DNA from: Prevotella sp.
GTDB taxonomy: Bacteria > Bacteroidota > Bacteroidia > Bacteroidales > Bacteroidaceae
DNA length: 64,000 nt
Assembly: GCA_017940545.1 (NCBI GenBank)
Contig: JAGAYI010000059.1
Span: 27,177 to 91,176 of the forward strand
Direction of reading: 5' to 3'
The notes beneath the pieces are model-generated. The model was given only the letters and a program-made list of their open reading frames with translations, did not search any database and was not told where the DNA came from. The translations under genes and the position numbers were made by a program. This document shows, piece by piece, positions 9,265-18,047 of this stretch. Each line of letters begins with the position of its first letter. Position 1 is the first letter of the stretch.

Positions 9265-11001
9265 ATGAAGCGAATCCCATACGGTATCAGCAACTTCAGG
9301 CAAGTGAGACGTGACAATATGTACTACGTCGATAAAACTATGTATATAGAGCGGTTGGAACAGGCTGGAAACTTCTTGTTCCTCATTCGCCCGCGACGTT
9401 TTGGCAAGAGTCTTTTTCTCAACATGCTCTGTTCCTACTACGACTTGGCACGGCAGGACGAGTTCGACACCGTCTTTGACGGTCTCTATGCCAAAGAGCA
9501 CCCAACACCAGAAAAAGGTCAATACCAAGTTCTTCGCCTTGACTTCTCACGCATCGGCGGCAAAGACAGCGAGCTGGAGGACAATTTCGACTCCTACTGC
9601 GGAATCATGCTTGACTCCTTTGCCAGTACCTACGCCCAATGCTATCCTGAAGGATTTGCCGAAAGGGTGCGAAACATCAAGAAAGCCAACCAGAAACTGA
9701 ACTTCATTGATGCCGAGGCGAAAAACACCGGGGCACGGCTCTATCTTGTCATTGACGAATATGACAACTTCACAAATACAGTGCTTAACGAAGAGGGGGA
9801 GGCCGTCTATCATGCCCTGACCCATGCTACAGGATTCTATCGTAACACTTTCAAGCAATACAAGGGTATGTTCGACCGCATTTTGATGCTCGGCGTCAGT
9901 CCCGTCACCATGGACGACCTCACGTCGGGCTACAATATTGCAACGAACATCACTATGGACCCTCGATTCAACATGATGCTGGGGTTCTCTGAGACCGATG
10001 TGCGCGAAATGATACGCTACTATCAAGGCACGGGGCAAATTTCTGCTACAGAAAAGGAAATCATTGACGAGATAAAGCCTTGGTATGACAATTATTGCTT
10101 TGCGAAGTATTCTCTTGATGCAGATCCCAAGATGTTCAACTGCGACATGGTGCTCTATTATATGCAGCACTTGGTGAACCTTGGGCAGTCACCAGAGCAG
10201 ATGATAGACCCTAATACCCGCACAGACTATGGCAAGATGAAGAAACTCATCCGCCTGGACGGTACGGGAAGCTATCGCACCGGCATTATCAACAAGATTG
10301 CAGAACAGGGCTATATCTTGGGAAACATCGAAGAGTCATTTCCTGCCGAGCAGCTCACGAAACCAGAGAAGTTCGTCAGCCTATTGTTCTACTATGGCAT
10401 GCTTACTATAGGAGAAAACTTAGGCAATATGCTCAAACTGATCATTCCCAACAACAATGTACGTAAACAATATTACGACTATATGCTGGAGGAATACCAA
10501 AACATTGCCAATGTTGACACATGGCAACTGAACATGGATTTCCACCAGACTGCCGTTGAGGGCAACTGGCAGCCTATGATGCAACACCTTGCAGAGTACT
10601 ACCGCCAGAATACCGCCATACGCCAACTTATAGAGGGAGAGCGTAACGTACAAGGGTTCTTCAATGCATATCTGTCGCTGAATCCTTATTATCTGACGGC
10701 TCCAGAGGTAGAACTAAACCACGGCTATTGTGACTTCTTCCTCATGCCCGACCTGAAGCGCTACCCCATGATACGCCATTCTTACATCGTAGAACTGAAG
10801 TATCTGCCCACCACCGCATCAGAAACAGAGGTTACTAAACAGTGGGAACAGGCTGTGAGCCAAATTCTCCAATACGCAGAGGGACGAATGGTCAACAAAC
10901 TGGCTGGGGAAACTGAGTTGCACCTGATTATCATGCAGATAAAGGGATTCAGCATGATTAGAATGGAGGAAATTCCTTTTACCGACACGAAAGAAGAATG
11001 A
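9265..11001 (+). CDS. AAA-ATPase-like / PD-(D/E)XK nuclease protein (DUF1703 type)
   Basis: 578 aa protein of the AAA-ATPase-like plus DUF1703 family, common and multicopy in Bacteroidales, with no established function. The N-terminal motif is YGISNFRQVRRDNMYYVDKT, then a Walker-A-like RPRRFGKS at residues 42-49, and a Walker-B-like YLVIDEYDNF. The C-terminus carries a nuclease-like pattern, GYCDFFLMPD then IVELKYLP (D...ExK). The start at 9265 is used because it matches the family N-terminus and follows the promoter; an in-frame ATG at 9223 precedes the promoter -7 box. Its stop overlaps the start of the WbsX-like gene by ATGA, so that gene is translationally coupled to it. Confidence 0.83.
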   Translation: MKRIPYGISNFRQVRRDNMYYVDKTMYIERLEQAGNFLFLIRPRRFGKSLFLNMLCSYYDLARQDEFDTVFDGLYAKEHPTPEKGQYQVLRLDFSRIGGKDSELEDNFDSYCGIMLDSFASTYAQCYPEGFAERVRNIKKANQKLNFIDAEAKNTGARLYLVIDEYDNFTNTVLNEEGEAVYHALTHATGFYRNTFKQYKGMFDRILMLGVSPVTMDDLTSGYNIATNITMDPRFNMMLGFSETDVREMIRYYQGTGQISATEKEIIDEIKPWYDNYCFAKYSLDADPKMFNCDMVLYYMQHLVNLGQSPEQMIDPNTRTDYGKMKKLIRLDGTGSYRTGIINKIAEQGYILGNIEESFPAEQLTKPEKFVSLLFYYGMLTIGENLGNMLKLIIPNNNVRKQYYDYMLEEYQNIANVDTWQLNMDFHQTAVEGNWQPMMQHLAEYYRQNTAIRQLIEGERNVQGFFNAYLSLNPYYLTAPEVELNHGYCDFFLMPDLKRYPMIRHSYIVELKYLPTTASETEVTKQWEQAVSQILQYAEGRMVNKLAGETELHLIIMQIKGFSMIRMEEIPFTDTKEE

Positions 11002-12152
11002 AACCAAGAATAATAGGACTATACCTGCCGCAATATCACCCCATCCCCGAGAACGATAAGTGGTGGGGGAAAGGTTTTACCGAATGGACGAACGTAGCAA
11101 AGGCCAAACCACTGTTCCGTGGTCATTACCAGCCACGCATTCCTGCCGACCTGGGCTTTTATGACTTACGTCTCCCTGAAGTACGTGAGTTGCAAGCAGA
11201 ACTGGCCCGTGAAGCAGGACTGGAGGGCTTCTGCTATTACCACTACTGGTTCGGCAACGGCAAACAGTTATTGGAGCGTCCTTTCAACGAAGTACTTCAA
11301 AGCGGTAAACCCAATTTTCCTTTCTGCCTTTGTTGGGCCAACCACGATTGGACGAGCAAGACATGGGAGAAGGGGAAAAGCTTACAACATGACTCAATGA
11401 TAATGCAGATGCATTATTCTAAGGAGGATCACATTAAACACTTTAATTCTATTCTGCCAGCATTTCTTGATTCAAGATATATCAAAGTTGACGGGAAACC
11501 ATTATTTGCAGTGTGGGAACCTAGAGCTATACCTGAATGCAGACATTATATTGATTTATGGCAGGATTTAGCTGAAAAGAATGGACTTAACGGCATTCAT
11601 TTCGTTGGATACACCCAGAACTCCTCTGGACGATCGACAAAAGATGGTCATATTAGTCTTTGGGACCCTAACCAATCAGCCGAACGTTACCGTGAGGTTC
11701 TCGACTTAGGTTTCGATGCAGTAATGTCAGCAGGGCTAGGTAGAGCTCAGACCATTTGTGGAGGAAAATGGAAGAAAGCACTGTACTTTGCTGCTAATCA
11801 TACATTCCTACCTATATCGTTCCGCAATGATTATGCTAGAGTAATGCGCCACTACTATGTGCCAGAAGATGGTTGGGAAGATGTTTATCCCACCTTACTG
11901 CCCCAATGGGATCGCACCCCACGTGCTGGCATAAAAACAGACCCTCTTATTGATAGTACTCCTGAGAAATTCCAAATATCGATAGAGAAGGCTCTGCAAC
12001 TTATTGCCAATAAACAACCAGAGCATCAAATACTGTTCTTAAAAGCTTGGAACGAATGGGGAGAAGGAAACTATGTGGAACCCGACCTGAAGTTTGGACA
12101 TGGATATATTCTGGCCATACGTTCTGCCATCGAAAATTTTAAACGTAAATGA
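10998..12152 (+). CDS. WbsX-type glycosyltransferase / GH99-like protein
   Basis: 384 aa protein of the WbsX family (Glyco_tran_WbsX), found in capsule and O-antigen clusters. The N-terminal IGLYLPQYHPIPENDKWWG, then GFTEWTNVAKAKPLFRGHYQP, and FCYYHYWFGNGKQLLERP, are hallmark stretches; LKAWNEWGEGNYVEPD near the C-terminus resembles GH99-like catalytic regions. The ATG is shared with the stop of the upstream ATPase/nuclease (10998-11001). The next glycosyltransferase gene starts 3 bp after its stop. Substrate is unknown. Confidence 0.85.
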   Translation: MKPRIIGLYLPQYHPIPENDKWWGKGFTEWTNVAKAKPLFRGHYQPRIPADLGFYDLRLPEVRELQAELAREAGLEGFCYYHYWFGNGKQLLERPFNEVLQSGKPNFPFCLCWANHDWTSKTWEKGKSLQHDSMIMQMHYSKEDHIKHFNSILPAFLDSRYIKVDGKPLFAVWEPRAIPECRHYIDLWQDLAEKNGLNGIHFVGYTQNSSGRSTKDGHISLWDPNQSAERYREVLDLGFDAVMSAGLGRAQTICGGKWKKALYFAANHTFLPISFRNDYARVMRHYYVPEDGWEDVYPTLLPQWDRTPRAGIKTDPLIDSTPEKFQISIEKALQLIANKQPEHQILFLKAWNEWGEGNYVEPDLKFGHGYILAIRSAIENFKRK

Positions 12153-12155
12153 ATT

Positions 12156-13196
12156 ATGAAAAGAGTGGCTGTTTTAGGGCATTTTGGCTTTGGTGCCGAC
12201 AAAGCCAATGGACAGACTATCAAAACTAAGATTGTAACGGACGAAGTTTGTCGCCAACTGGGAGCAAACGCTACAGACCTCTATGACACTGCAGGCGGCT
12301 GGCACTTCTTGCTGCGTCTACCTATTGTCATCGTTCAGCTACTTAGTTACCATAAGAACATTATTTTTATGCCTGCACACAAAGGGGTGCGTGTCATTGT
12401 TCCCCTTATGGTCGTTCTCAACATGTTTTTTCGCAGGAAACTACACTATGTGGTCATTGGCGGCTGGCTACCCCAATATATCAACAACTATTCGATTCTG
12501 CGACTGACACTTAGAAAGGTTGACTGCATCTATGTAGAAACCCGCCACATGTATGAAGAGCTATTACTCCGTGGTTACCATAACATCCTAATAATGCCTA
12601 ACTGCAAACCACTTGATATTGTGGCCGAAAATGAACTGCAACACCCCATACATCCCCCCTTCAGACTATGTACTTTCTCTCGTGTCATGAAAGAGAAAGG
12701 CATAGAGGATGCCATTCTGGCGATAAAGAAATGCAATGAGATATCAGGACGAGTTGTATACACGCTCGACATATATGGAATGATAGAAAAGAAACAAACT
12801 CAGTGGTTTAACGAACTTATGAAAGAACAACCAAAGACAATCAAGTATGCTGGCATTGTCCCCTTCAATCACAGTACTCAGGTTCTTCGTTCCTATTTTG
12901 CATTGCTTTTCCCCACTCATTTCAAAACCGAAGGCTTTGCTGGCACACTAGTTGACGCCATGTCAGCTGGCGTTCCACCTATTGCCAGTGACTGCACATC
13001 AAATATTGAGTTGATAAACCAAGGGCATACGGGATGGCTTTACAACATGGGGGCGGTAGACCAATTGACGCATTTTCTCATAGAGTGTGCCGACACACCT
13101 GCAATCATTAACGACATGAGAGTTCAATGTGTCAGAAGAGCTGCCGACTTCCTGCCAGAACAAGTCTGTACCACCTTAATTACTGAACTTATATAG
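12156..13196 (+). CDS. GT4-family glycosyltransferase
   Basis: 346 aa GT-B-fold glycosyltransferase. The N-terminus reads VAVLGHFGFGADKANGQTIK with a glycine-rich loop, the middle contains FRLCTFSRVMKEKGIEDAI (start of the nucleotide-binding domain), and the C-terminal part has FPTHFKTEGFAGTLVDAMSA, a GT4 E-x7-E-like motif, followed by GVPPIASDCTSNIELI. It is the last gene of the second capsule gene block; after it comes 450 bp without a gene. Donor sugar cannot be inferred. Confidence 0.85.
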   Translation: MKRVAVLGHFGFGADKANGQTIKTKIVTDEVCRQLGANATDLYDTAGGWHFLLRLPIVIVQLLSYHKNIIFMPAHKGVRVIVPLMVVLNMFFRRKLHYVVIGGWLPQYINNYSILRLTLRKVDCIYVETRHMYEELLLRGYHNILIMPNCKPLDIVAENELQHPIHPPFRLCTFSRVMKEKGIEDAILAIKKCNEISGRVVYTLDIYGMIEKKQTQWFNELMKEQPKTIKYAGIVPFNHSTQVLRSYFALLFPTHFKTEGFAGTLVDAMSAGVPPIASDCTSNIELINQGHTGWLYNMGAVDQLTHFLIECADTPAIINDMRVQCVRRAADFLPEQVCTTLITELI

Positions 13197-13645
13197 AAAG
13201 AACAATATGATCTTCAATGCATATAATCTCAAGATATGGTATTTGATGCTAATATAAGAAGTATCGTTAAACACCAAAAAGCATTATATCTAATTAGTTT
13301 TCAATACAATAGGCACCTTGCTCATTTGTAAGTGATAAGAAAATCACCTCGACCGCGAACTGGGGAATTTCAAATCAAAGGTTAGACCATCAATGCGAGA
13401 ACATTTCACTTCATCGCAACGTGGAATGCATTTGTTTGAAGGCTAGCGCCGACCACGTGACAGACGCTACTTTTGCAAAGAGTATTTTGTCAGCCAGCGC
13501 GAACATCGATATCATTTGAGCGAAATTAGCAAAAAAAACATTATCATCTCCATTTATATGTACATACTCAGCAGAAAAAAAAAGGAAATATCAACATAAA
13601 ACAAAAAAAAGTTGTACCTTTGCAGCCGCAAATCAAAAAACGAGG
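13197..13645 (+). other. 450-bp intergenic stretch with decayed sequence and a promoter
   Basis: No intact gene. A short open stretch at about 13456-13530 reads RDRRYFCKEYFVSQREHRYH, which looks coding-like but has no start and is cut upstream by a stop; it may be the relic of a lost gene. TACCTTTG at 13615-13622, followed by GCAGCC, is a clear promoter -7 box for the glycosyltransferase at 13646. Poly-A tracts at about 13533 and 13575 precede it. Confidence 0.45.
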
Positions 13646-14440
13646 ATGGAAAAGGAGTTAGTATCAGTCATCATGCCCACTTATAATGCCAGCCAGTTTC
13701 TTGCTGACAGCATTGAAAGCGTGCTTAGCCAGACCTATACTAATTTGGAACTGCTGATTACTGATGACTGTTCTTCTGATGAAACCCAGAATATACTCCA
13801 AAAATATGCTCAAAAGGATTCACGCGTAAAAGTAGAATACCTCAAGGAAAACTTCGGTCCAGGAATCGCACGCAATAAGTCTATAGAACAGGCCCAAGGA
13901 CGGTATATTGCCTTCTGCGACTGTGATGACCGCTGGCTTCCCGAGAAATTGGAGAAGCAAATTGCTCACATGACACGGAAGGATTGTGCGCTATGCAGTT
14001 CATCGTATTACATTTGTGATGAGAACAACCAAGTGACTGGCATTAACATATCACCCAAGCACCTGACTTTTAGCATGATGAAGCGTGACAACAAGATTGG
14101 TTGTCTGACGGCCATTTACGATATCAAGCGATTGGGGCACAAGTTCTATATGCCTGCCATCCGCAAGCGTCAGGACTGGGCATTGTTTCTGAACATCATG
14201 AAAGAATGTCAGATATGTTTTTGTGTTACTGAACCTTTGGCATATTACAGACAGCGTCAGAATTCTGTTTCCAGCAACAAACTCTCACTCGTCAAATACA
14301 ATGTTGATGTTTACCAAACGGTTTTTGGATATACAGAGGTACGTGCCTATTTCCATTTTCTATTTAGCTTTATGCCTGCCTACCTTCTGAAAGTTCTGAA
14401 GAGAAGGAGAGACAGCAAGCGGTATCTGCAGCATCGCTGA
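13646..14440 (+). CDS. GT2-family glycosyltransferase
   Basis: 264 aa inverting glycosyltransferase with GT-A fold. Signatures are VSVIMPTYNASQFLADSIES at the N-terminus, LELLITDDCSSDET (nucleotide binding), GIARNKSIEQAQGRYIAFCD with the metal-binding DCDD at about residue 93, and an acceptor-side RQDWALFLNIMK with the catalytic-type D. It stands alone with its own promoter between two gene-free stretches. A C-terminal hydrophobic segment (FHFLFSFMPAYLLKVLKRRR) may anchor it to the membrane. It probably adds a sugar or side branch to the same polysaccharide. Confidence 0.86.
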   Translation: MEKELVSVIMPTYNASQFLADSIESVLSQTYTNLELLITDDCSSDETQNILQKYAQKDSRVKVEYLKENFGPGIARNKSIEQAQGRYIAFCDCDDRWLPEKLEKQIAHMTRKDCALCSSSYYICDENNQVTGINISPKHLTFSMMKRDNKIGCLTAIYDIKRLGHKFYMPAIRKRQDWALFLNIMKECQICFCVTEPLAYYRQRQNSVSSNKLSLVKYNVDVYQTVFGYTEVRAYFHFLFSFMPAYLLKVLKRRRDSKRYLQHR

Positions 14441-14590
14441 AATATACATGTTTACAGCATCACATACAGAGACAACGTCCGCGCACGTCATCCTTGCAAT
14501 TTTTCGATTTCTTCTATCGACAGATTTGTATAGCTTGCTATCTTTTCTACAGACTCTCCTGCTTGGAATCACAAGACTATACCTTATTTG

Positions 14591-14598
14591 TATCTTTG
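14591..14598 (+). promoter_or_regulatory. Orphan promoter -7 box before the 22-bp array
   Basis: TATCTTTG followed by GCAGC matches the local -7 consensus, but no convincing gene follows; transcription from here would run into the repeat array at 14706-14950. A TTG at 14563-14565 is 25 bases upstream, longer than usual, so this is weak. Confidence 0.35.
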
Positions 14599-14705
14599 CA
14601 GCATTAAACAATTCTGAAAAAATTGAAATTAGGTATTCATCTATCCACTAAACATCGCAACTTACTTATATTTTAATAGTTAGATAGTGGATAGATGCCT
14701 TTCAG

Positions 14706-14950
14706 CTATCCACTAACTATCCACTGACAGGAAAACGGCACTTTGAGTAAGTGAAAGTGCCGTTTTGAGTAGGTGTAAGTGCCGTTTTGAGTAGGTGTAA
14801 GTGCCGTTTACAGCATGTAGAAGTGCCGTTTACAGCACCTAAATATGGCGTTTTCATGATGCAAACCTATGGTTTACGACTGGTAAACCTATGGTTTACA
14901 AACGCCAAGTATATGGTTTATGAGGGAAATAGTGGATAGTTAGTGGATAG
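14706..14950. repeat. 22-bp-phased repeat array flanked by 20-bp inverted repeats
   Basis: Units start every 22 bases from 14733 to 14909. The core AAACGGCACTT is at 14733, its reverse complement AAGTGCCGTTT is at 14755, 14777, 14799 and 14821, a variant ATATGGCGTTT is at 14843, and CTATGGTTTA cores end at 14876, 14898 and 14920 (the last as ATATGGTTTA). The units at 14755 and 14777 are identical over all 22 bases. Near-palindromes TAAACC-TAT-GGTTTA overlap the later units. The array is bracketed by CTATCCACTAACTATCCACT (14706-14725) and its exact reverse complement (14931-14950); more CTATCCACT copies lie at 14641, 14685 and 14962. The layout resembles iterons of a replication origin, and a primase/helicase gene follows. 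Spacing and copies are direct observations; function is inference. Confidence 0.9.
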
Positions 14951-15050
14951 TAAAAATACAGCTATCCACTATACAAAATACTGTAAATAAGCATATTATC
15001 GTCATTAATGGATAGATGGATAGTTTTTCATATATTTTATGATAAAAAAA

Positions 15051-15082
15051 TTTGCAATCACAAGAATAATTTTGTACCTTTG
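15051..15082 (+). promoter_or_regulatory. Promoter of the VirE-type gene
   Basis: TTTG at 15051-15054 and TACCTTTG at 15075-15082 with 20-base spacing, about 87 bases before the ATG at 15169. The leader between them contains no reading frame that I can support. Confidence 0.6.
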
Positions 15083-15168
15083 TAGCAAACTTTTCGAATG
15101 GACGAAAGCAAACATAAGTAATAACATTACTTTAGTTTTATAGAAGGTAATAATGAAAAACAATTAAT

Positions 15169-17307
15169 ATGGCACAGTTCACACTCATTAAAAAATACCG
15201 TAACCAGGACACCTTACGTCCTATTGACGAACAACAGCTGTTCGACCTCATCACCAACGACACCTATATAGAAGAGGTGGGCAATTTCAGGAACGTCTTT
15301 TCCAGCCTGCTGCCCCTGCAACGCGAGGATGGCACGCTCGACTGTGACAGCAGCTTCGTGAATCCGCTGCCACGCATCTGCTTTGCGCAGCTCATGGAAA
15401 ACCGCAACCGTCAGCGCATCACAAAAAACTACACAGGACTGGTGCTCCTGGAAGTGAACAACCTGCCCGGCTACGACGAGGCCGACGCCATCAGAAGGGG
15501 AGCGGCGGAAATGCCACAGACATACATGGCGTTTGTCGGAGCCGACGGACTATCCGTGAAGATTGTCTGCCGTGGCGAACTCTTCCCGGGAGAACAGGAG
15601 GGTACACTGCCGTCAAGGCAAGAGGAAATTTCCCTGTTTCATGAGAACTTGTACGAGCGGGCACGACTCATCTATAACGGACAATTAGGAGTGACGGTGG
15701 AGAAACTGGTGCCGAAGCTGGAGCGCATCTGCTACCTGAGCCATGACCCGAAAGTTTACTACAACCCGATGGCAACACCTGTCTATGCAAAAGCGGAGAA
15801 GCCAACAAGACAAATGAACCTCCGGGAGTCGGCACAGCAGACTGGCGACGAGCTGAACGACGAGCATTTGCTGTCACTACGAACGGCCTACGAGTTTATG
15901 CTCAGCAAGGCATACGACGCAGCAGTAGGCATTCATAACGAAGAGGAATACTGCTATGTAGTACTGACAAAGCTGGCTCAATACTGCCAACAGGCGAACA
16001 TTCCGATGGCCATTGCACGCAGGATGACCCTGCTCCACTCGACTATTGCCAAGGACCGGCCGCTGACGGAAAAGATCTTCGACAATGCCTACAAGCGGAA
16101 ACACACAAAGGAATATGAGGAGCGAATGGGTTTGCGGCTGACAAGGCACATGCCTCCCGAAACGCTCATGACCATGAGAGTCAACATCTTCCTGCACGAG
16201 AACTACGAACTGCGTAAGAACGTGATGCGGGGAGTGGCAGAATACCGCGAAAGAACGGGGCTGGGATTCTCGTTTCAGGACCTCACCGAAGAAGCCCGCA
16301 ACAGCATTACCATGCGAGCCCTGGAAATGGGCATACGCTGCTGGGACAAGGACATCAGACGCTACGTCAACTCCAACGACATTACGCTATATGACCCGCT
16401 GAACGAATATTTGGACCGGCTGCCGCGATGGGACGGCCAAGACCGCGTAGGACCGCTGGCAGACAGGGTGCCGACCGCCTACGAGGAGTGGCCACAGCTG
16501 TTCCACATCTGGATGCGGAGCATGGTGGCCATGTGGCTGGGCAAGGGACAGCTGACGGGTAACGCCCTCGTGCCGCTGTTCATTGGCCGGCAGGGCTGTG
16601 GCAAATCCAGCTTCTGTCGCATTATTTTGCCGAAAGAGCTGCGGGAATACTACAACGACCGCATCAACTTCAAGAACGAGAGTGACCTGAACCTCGGGCT
16701 GACCTCGTTCGGACTCATCAACCTGGATGAGTTCGACAAGATTACCCAACGGCAGCAGATTGTACTGAAGTACCTCGTATCGACGCCAGACCTGAAGTAT
16801 CGCCCACCATACGGCAAGGCCTACCAGCAGCAGCGCCGCTACGCCTCGTTCGTCGGTACGACCAACAACCCCACCCCACTGACCGACCCCACGGGGTCAC
16901 GCCGTTTCATCTGTGTCGGCATCGACGGTGACATAGACTTCGAGAGTGCCATTGACTACGACCAGCTCTATGCCCAGCTGTTGCATGAGGTCTGTCACGG
17001 CGAGAGCTACTGGCTGACTAAGGAGCAGGAGCATCGGCTGATGCAGCACAACCTGCAGTATCAGCAGCTGAACGGTCTTGGAGAAATGCTGATGAGTCTG
17101 CTACAGAAGCCGAAGGCTGACGACAAAGAGGCGCAATGGATGTCGCTGAAGGACATCTCGGACATGCTGAAGGAGCACTTCAGCAGCTACAAGGTGGACG
17201 AAGGCACCTTCATCAAGATAGGCAGCTACCTGAGCCGGCCGGAGTATCGCTTCGAGAAAAAGATGCTGGCTTCCGGCGTGACGTATCGGGTAAAGATGAG
17301 GGAGTAA
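15169..17307 (+). CDS. VirE-type primase/helicase (BT4734-like N-terminus, VirE P-loop domain)
   Basis: 712 aa protein with an N-terminal BT4734/VirE_N-like domain (about residues 50-150, containing TGLVLLEVNNLPG and DGLSVKIVCRGELFP, related to primase-polymerase folds). The C-terminal half is a superfamily-3-like VirE ATPase: Walker A IGRQGCGKSS at about 473-482, Walker B LINLDEFDK at about 515, and TTNNPTPLTDPTGSRRF with the sensor Asn and arginine finger. A DUF3874-like tail follows. Such proteins are found in plasmids, phages and next to capsule loci of Bacteroidales. The codons are more GC-rich than the flanking glycosyltransferase genes. Its promoter directly follows the 22-bp array, which suggests the protein and array act together, for example as a replication module or its domesticated remnant. 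Confidence 0.85.
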   Translation: MAQFTLIKKYRNQDTLRPIDEQQLFDLITNDTYIEEVGNFRNVFSSLLPLQREDGTLDCDSSFVNPLPRICFAQLMENRNRQRITKNYTGLVLLEVNNLPGYDEADAIRRGAAEMPQTYMAFVGADGLSVKIVCRGELFPGEQEGTLPSRQEEISLFHENLYERARLIYNGQLGVTVEKLVPKLERICYLSHDPKVYYNPMATPVYAKAEKPTRQMNLRESAQQTGDELNDEHLLSLRTAYEFMLSKAYDAAVGIHNEEEYCYVVLTKLAQYCQQANIPMAIARRMTLLHSTIAKDRPLTEKIFDNAYKRKHTKEYEERMGLRLTRHMPPETLMTMRVNIFLHENYELRKNVMRGVAEYRERTGLGFSFQDLTEEARNSITMRALEMGIRCWDKDIRRYVNSNDITLYDPLNEYLDRLPRWDGQDRVGPLADRVPTAYEEWPQLFHIWMRSMVAMWLGKGQLTGNALVPLFIGRQGCGKSSFCRIILPKELREYYNDRINFKNESDLNLGLTSFGLINLDEFDKITQRQQIVLKYLVSTPDLKYRPPYGKAYQQQRRYASFVGTTNNPTPLTDPTGSRRFICVGIDGDIDFESAIDYDQLYAQLLHEVCHGESYWLTKEQEHRLMQHNLQYQQLNGLGEMLMSLLQKPKADDKEAQWMSLKDISDMLKEHFSSYKVDEGTFIKIGSYLSRPEYRFEKKMLASGVTYRVKMRE

Positions 17308-17328
17308 TGTTTTTTTCATATATTTGTA

Positions 17329-17336
17329 AAATAAAG
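17329..17336 (+). promoter_or_regulatory. Possible promoter -7 box for the sugar transferase gene
   Basis: TATATTTG in the AT-rich 74-bp gap after the VirE-type gene. No good -33 box is seen, so the assignment is weak. Confidence 0.3.
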
Positions 17337-17381
17337 CAATATTTATATAATTTATGAGTTATATATATAAAGAATATATGT

Positions 17382-18047
17382 ATGACGAATATATCTACCC
17401 CAAAATACAAGCTAAATCAGGAGAAGGACAACCCGAGATATATCTCAGACGGAATGAATGAATTTGAGCGCAACGTGAAACGCATTGGAGACCTCATTCT
17501 GGCCGGTATTTGTCTGGTAGTATTCTCGCCACTGTTCCTCATCTGCTACATAGCCATCAAACGGGAAGATGGAGGTCCGGCTATCTTCAAGCAGGAGCGC
17601 ATAGGGCGTTTCGGCAGGCCTTTTAACATTTACAAGTTCCGCAGCATGGTGGTGGATGCAGAAAAAGACGGTCCTGCCCTGTTTCAGCATGAAAACGAGA
17701 CGCGCATGACCAAGGTAGGCAAATTCCTGCGCGACCATCACCTTGACGAGCTGCCTCAGCTGTGGAACGTCTTTGTTGGCGACATGGCCTTTATCGGGCC
17801 ACGCCCCGAACGGAAATTCTACATTGACCAGATTATCAAGCACGACCCGCGCTACGTCTTTCTGTATCAGATTCGACCGGGAGTAACGTCGTATGCCACG
17901 TTATATAACGGATATACTGACACGATGGAGAAAATGCTGCGCCGCTTAGAGATAGACCTTTATTACCTGGAGCACCGCTCCTGGTGGTTTGACGCTACCA
18001 TACTTTTCAAGACCTTCATTAACATCGTCTTCGGCAAGAAGTTTTAA
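17382..18047 (+). CDS. Undecaprenyl-phosphate sugar phosphotransferase (initiating enzyme)
   Basis: 221 aa monotopic/monotransmembrane bacterial sugar transferase (PF02397 type) that moves a sugar-1-phosphate from a UDP-sugar to undecaprenyl phosphate and starts the repeat unit. The membrane segment at about residues 36-58 (IGDLILAGICLVVFSPLFLI) is followed by the signature GGPAIFKQERIGRFGRPFNI, YKFRSM, then LDELPQLWNVFVGDMAFIGP-RPE and the RPGVTSY motif. It lacks the extra N-terminal membrane domain of WbaP-like enzymes, so it is the short PglC/WecP-like form. Its 3' end overlaps by 4 bases with the convergent lipoprotein gene. Confidence 0.9.
   Translation: MTNISTPKYKLNQEKDNPRYISDGMNEFERNVKRIGDLILAGICLVVFSPLFLICYIAIKREDGGPAIFKQERIGRFGRPFNIYKFRSMVVDAEKDGPALFQHENETRMTKVGKFLRDHHLDELPQLWNVFVGDMAFIGPRPERKFYIDQIIKHDPRYVFLYQIRPGVTSYATLYNGYTDTMEKMLRRLEIDLYYLEHRSWWFDATILFKTFINIVFGKKF

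Noticed and set aside
9547-10170. 207-codon minus-strand frame within the ATPase/nuclease gene
   Set aside because: It is antisense to a gene with clear family motifs and has no recognisable domain.
14448-14651. 67-codon open frame after the GT2 gene
   Set aside because: It contains the orphan promoter box, and its hydrophobic translation looks like chance in AT-rich DNA.
14733-14930. The 22-bp array as a CRISPR array
   Set aside because: There are no repeats alternating with unique spacers: each 22-bp unit is itself the repeat, the cores are graded, and no cas gene is in the window.
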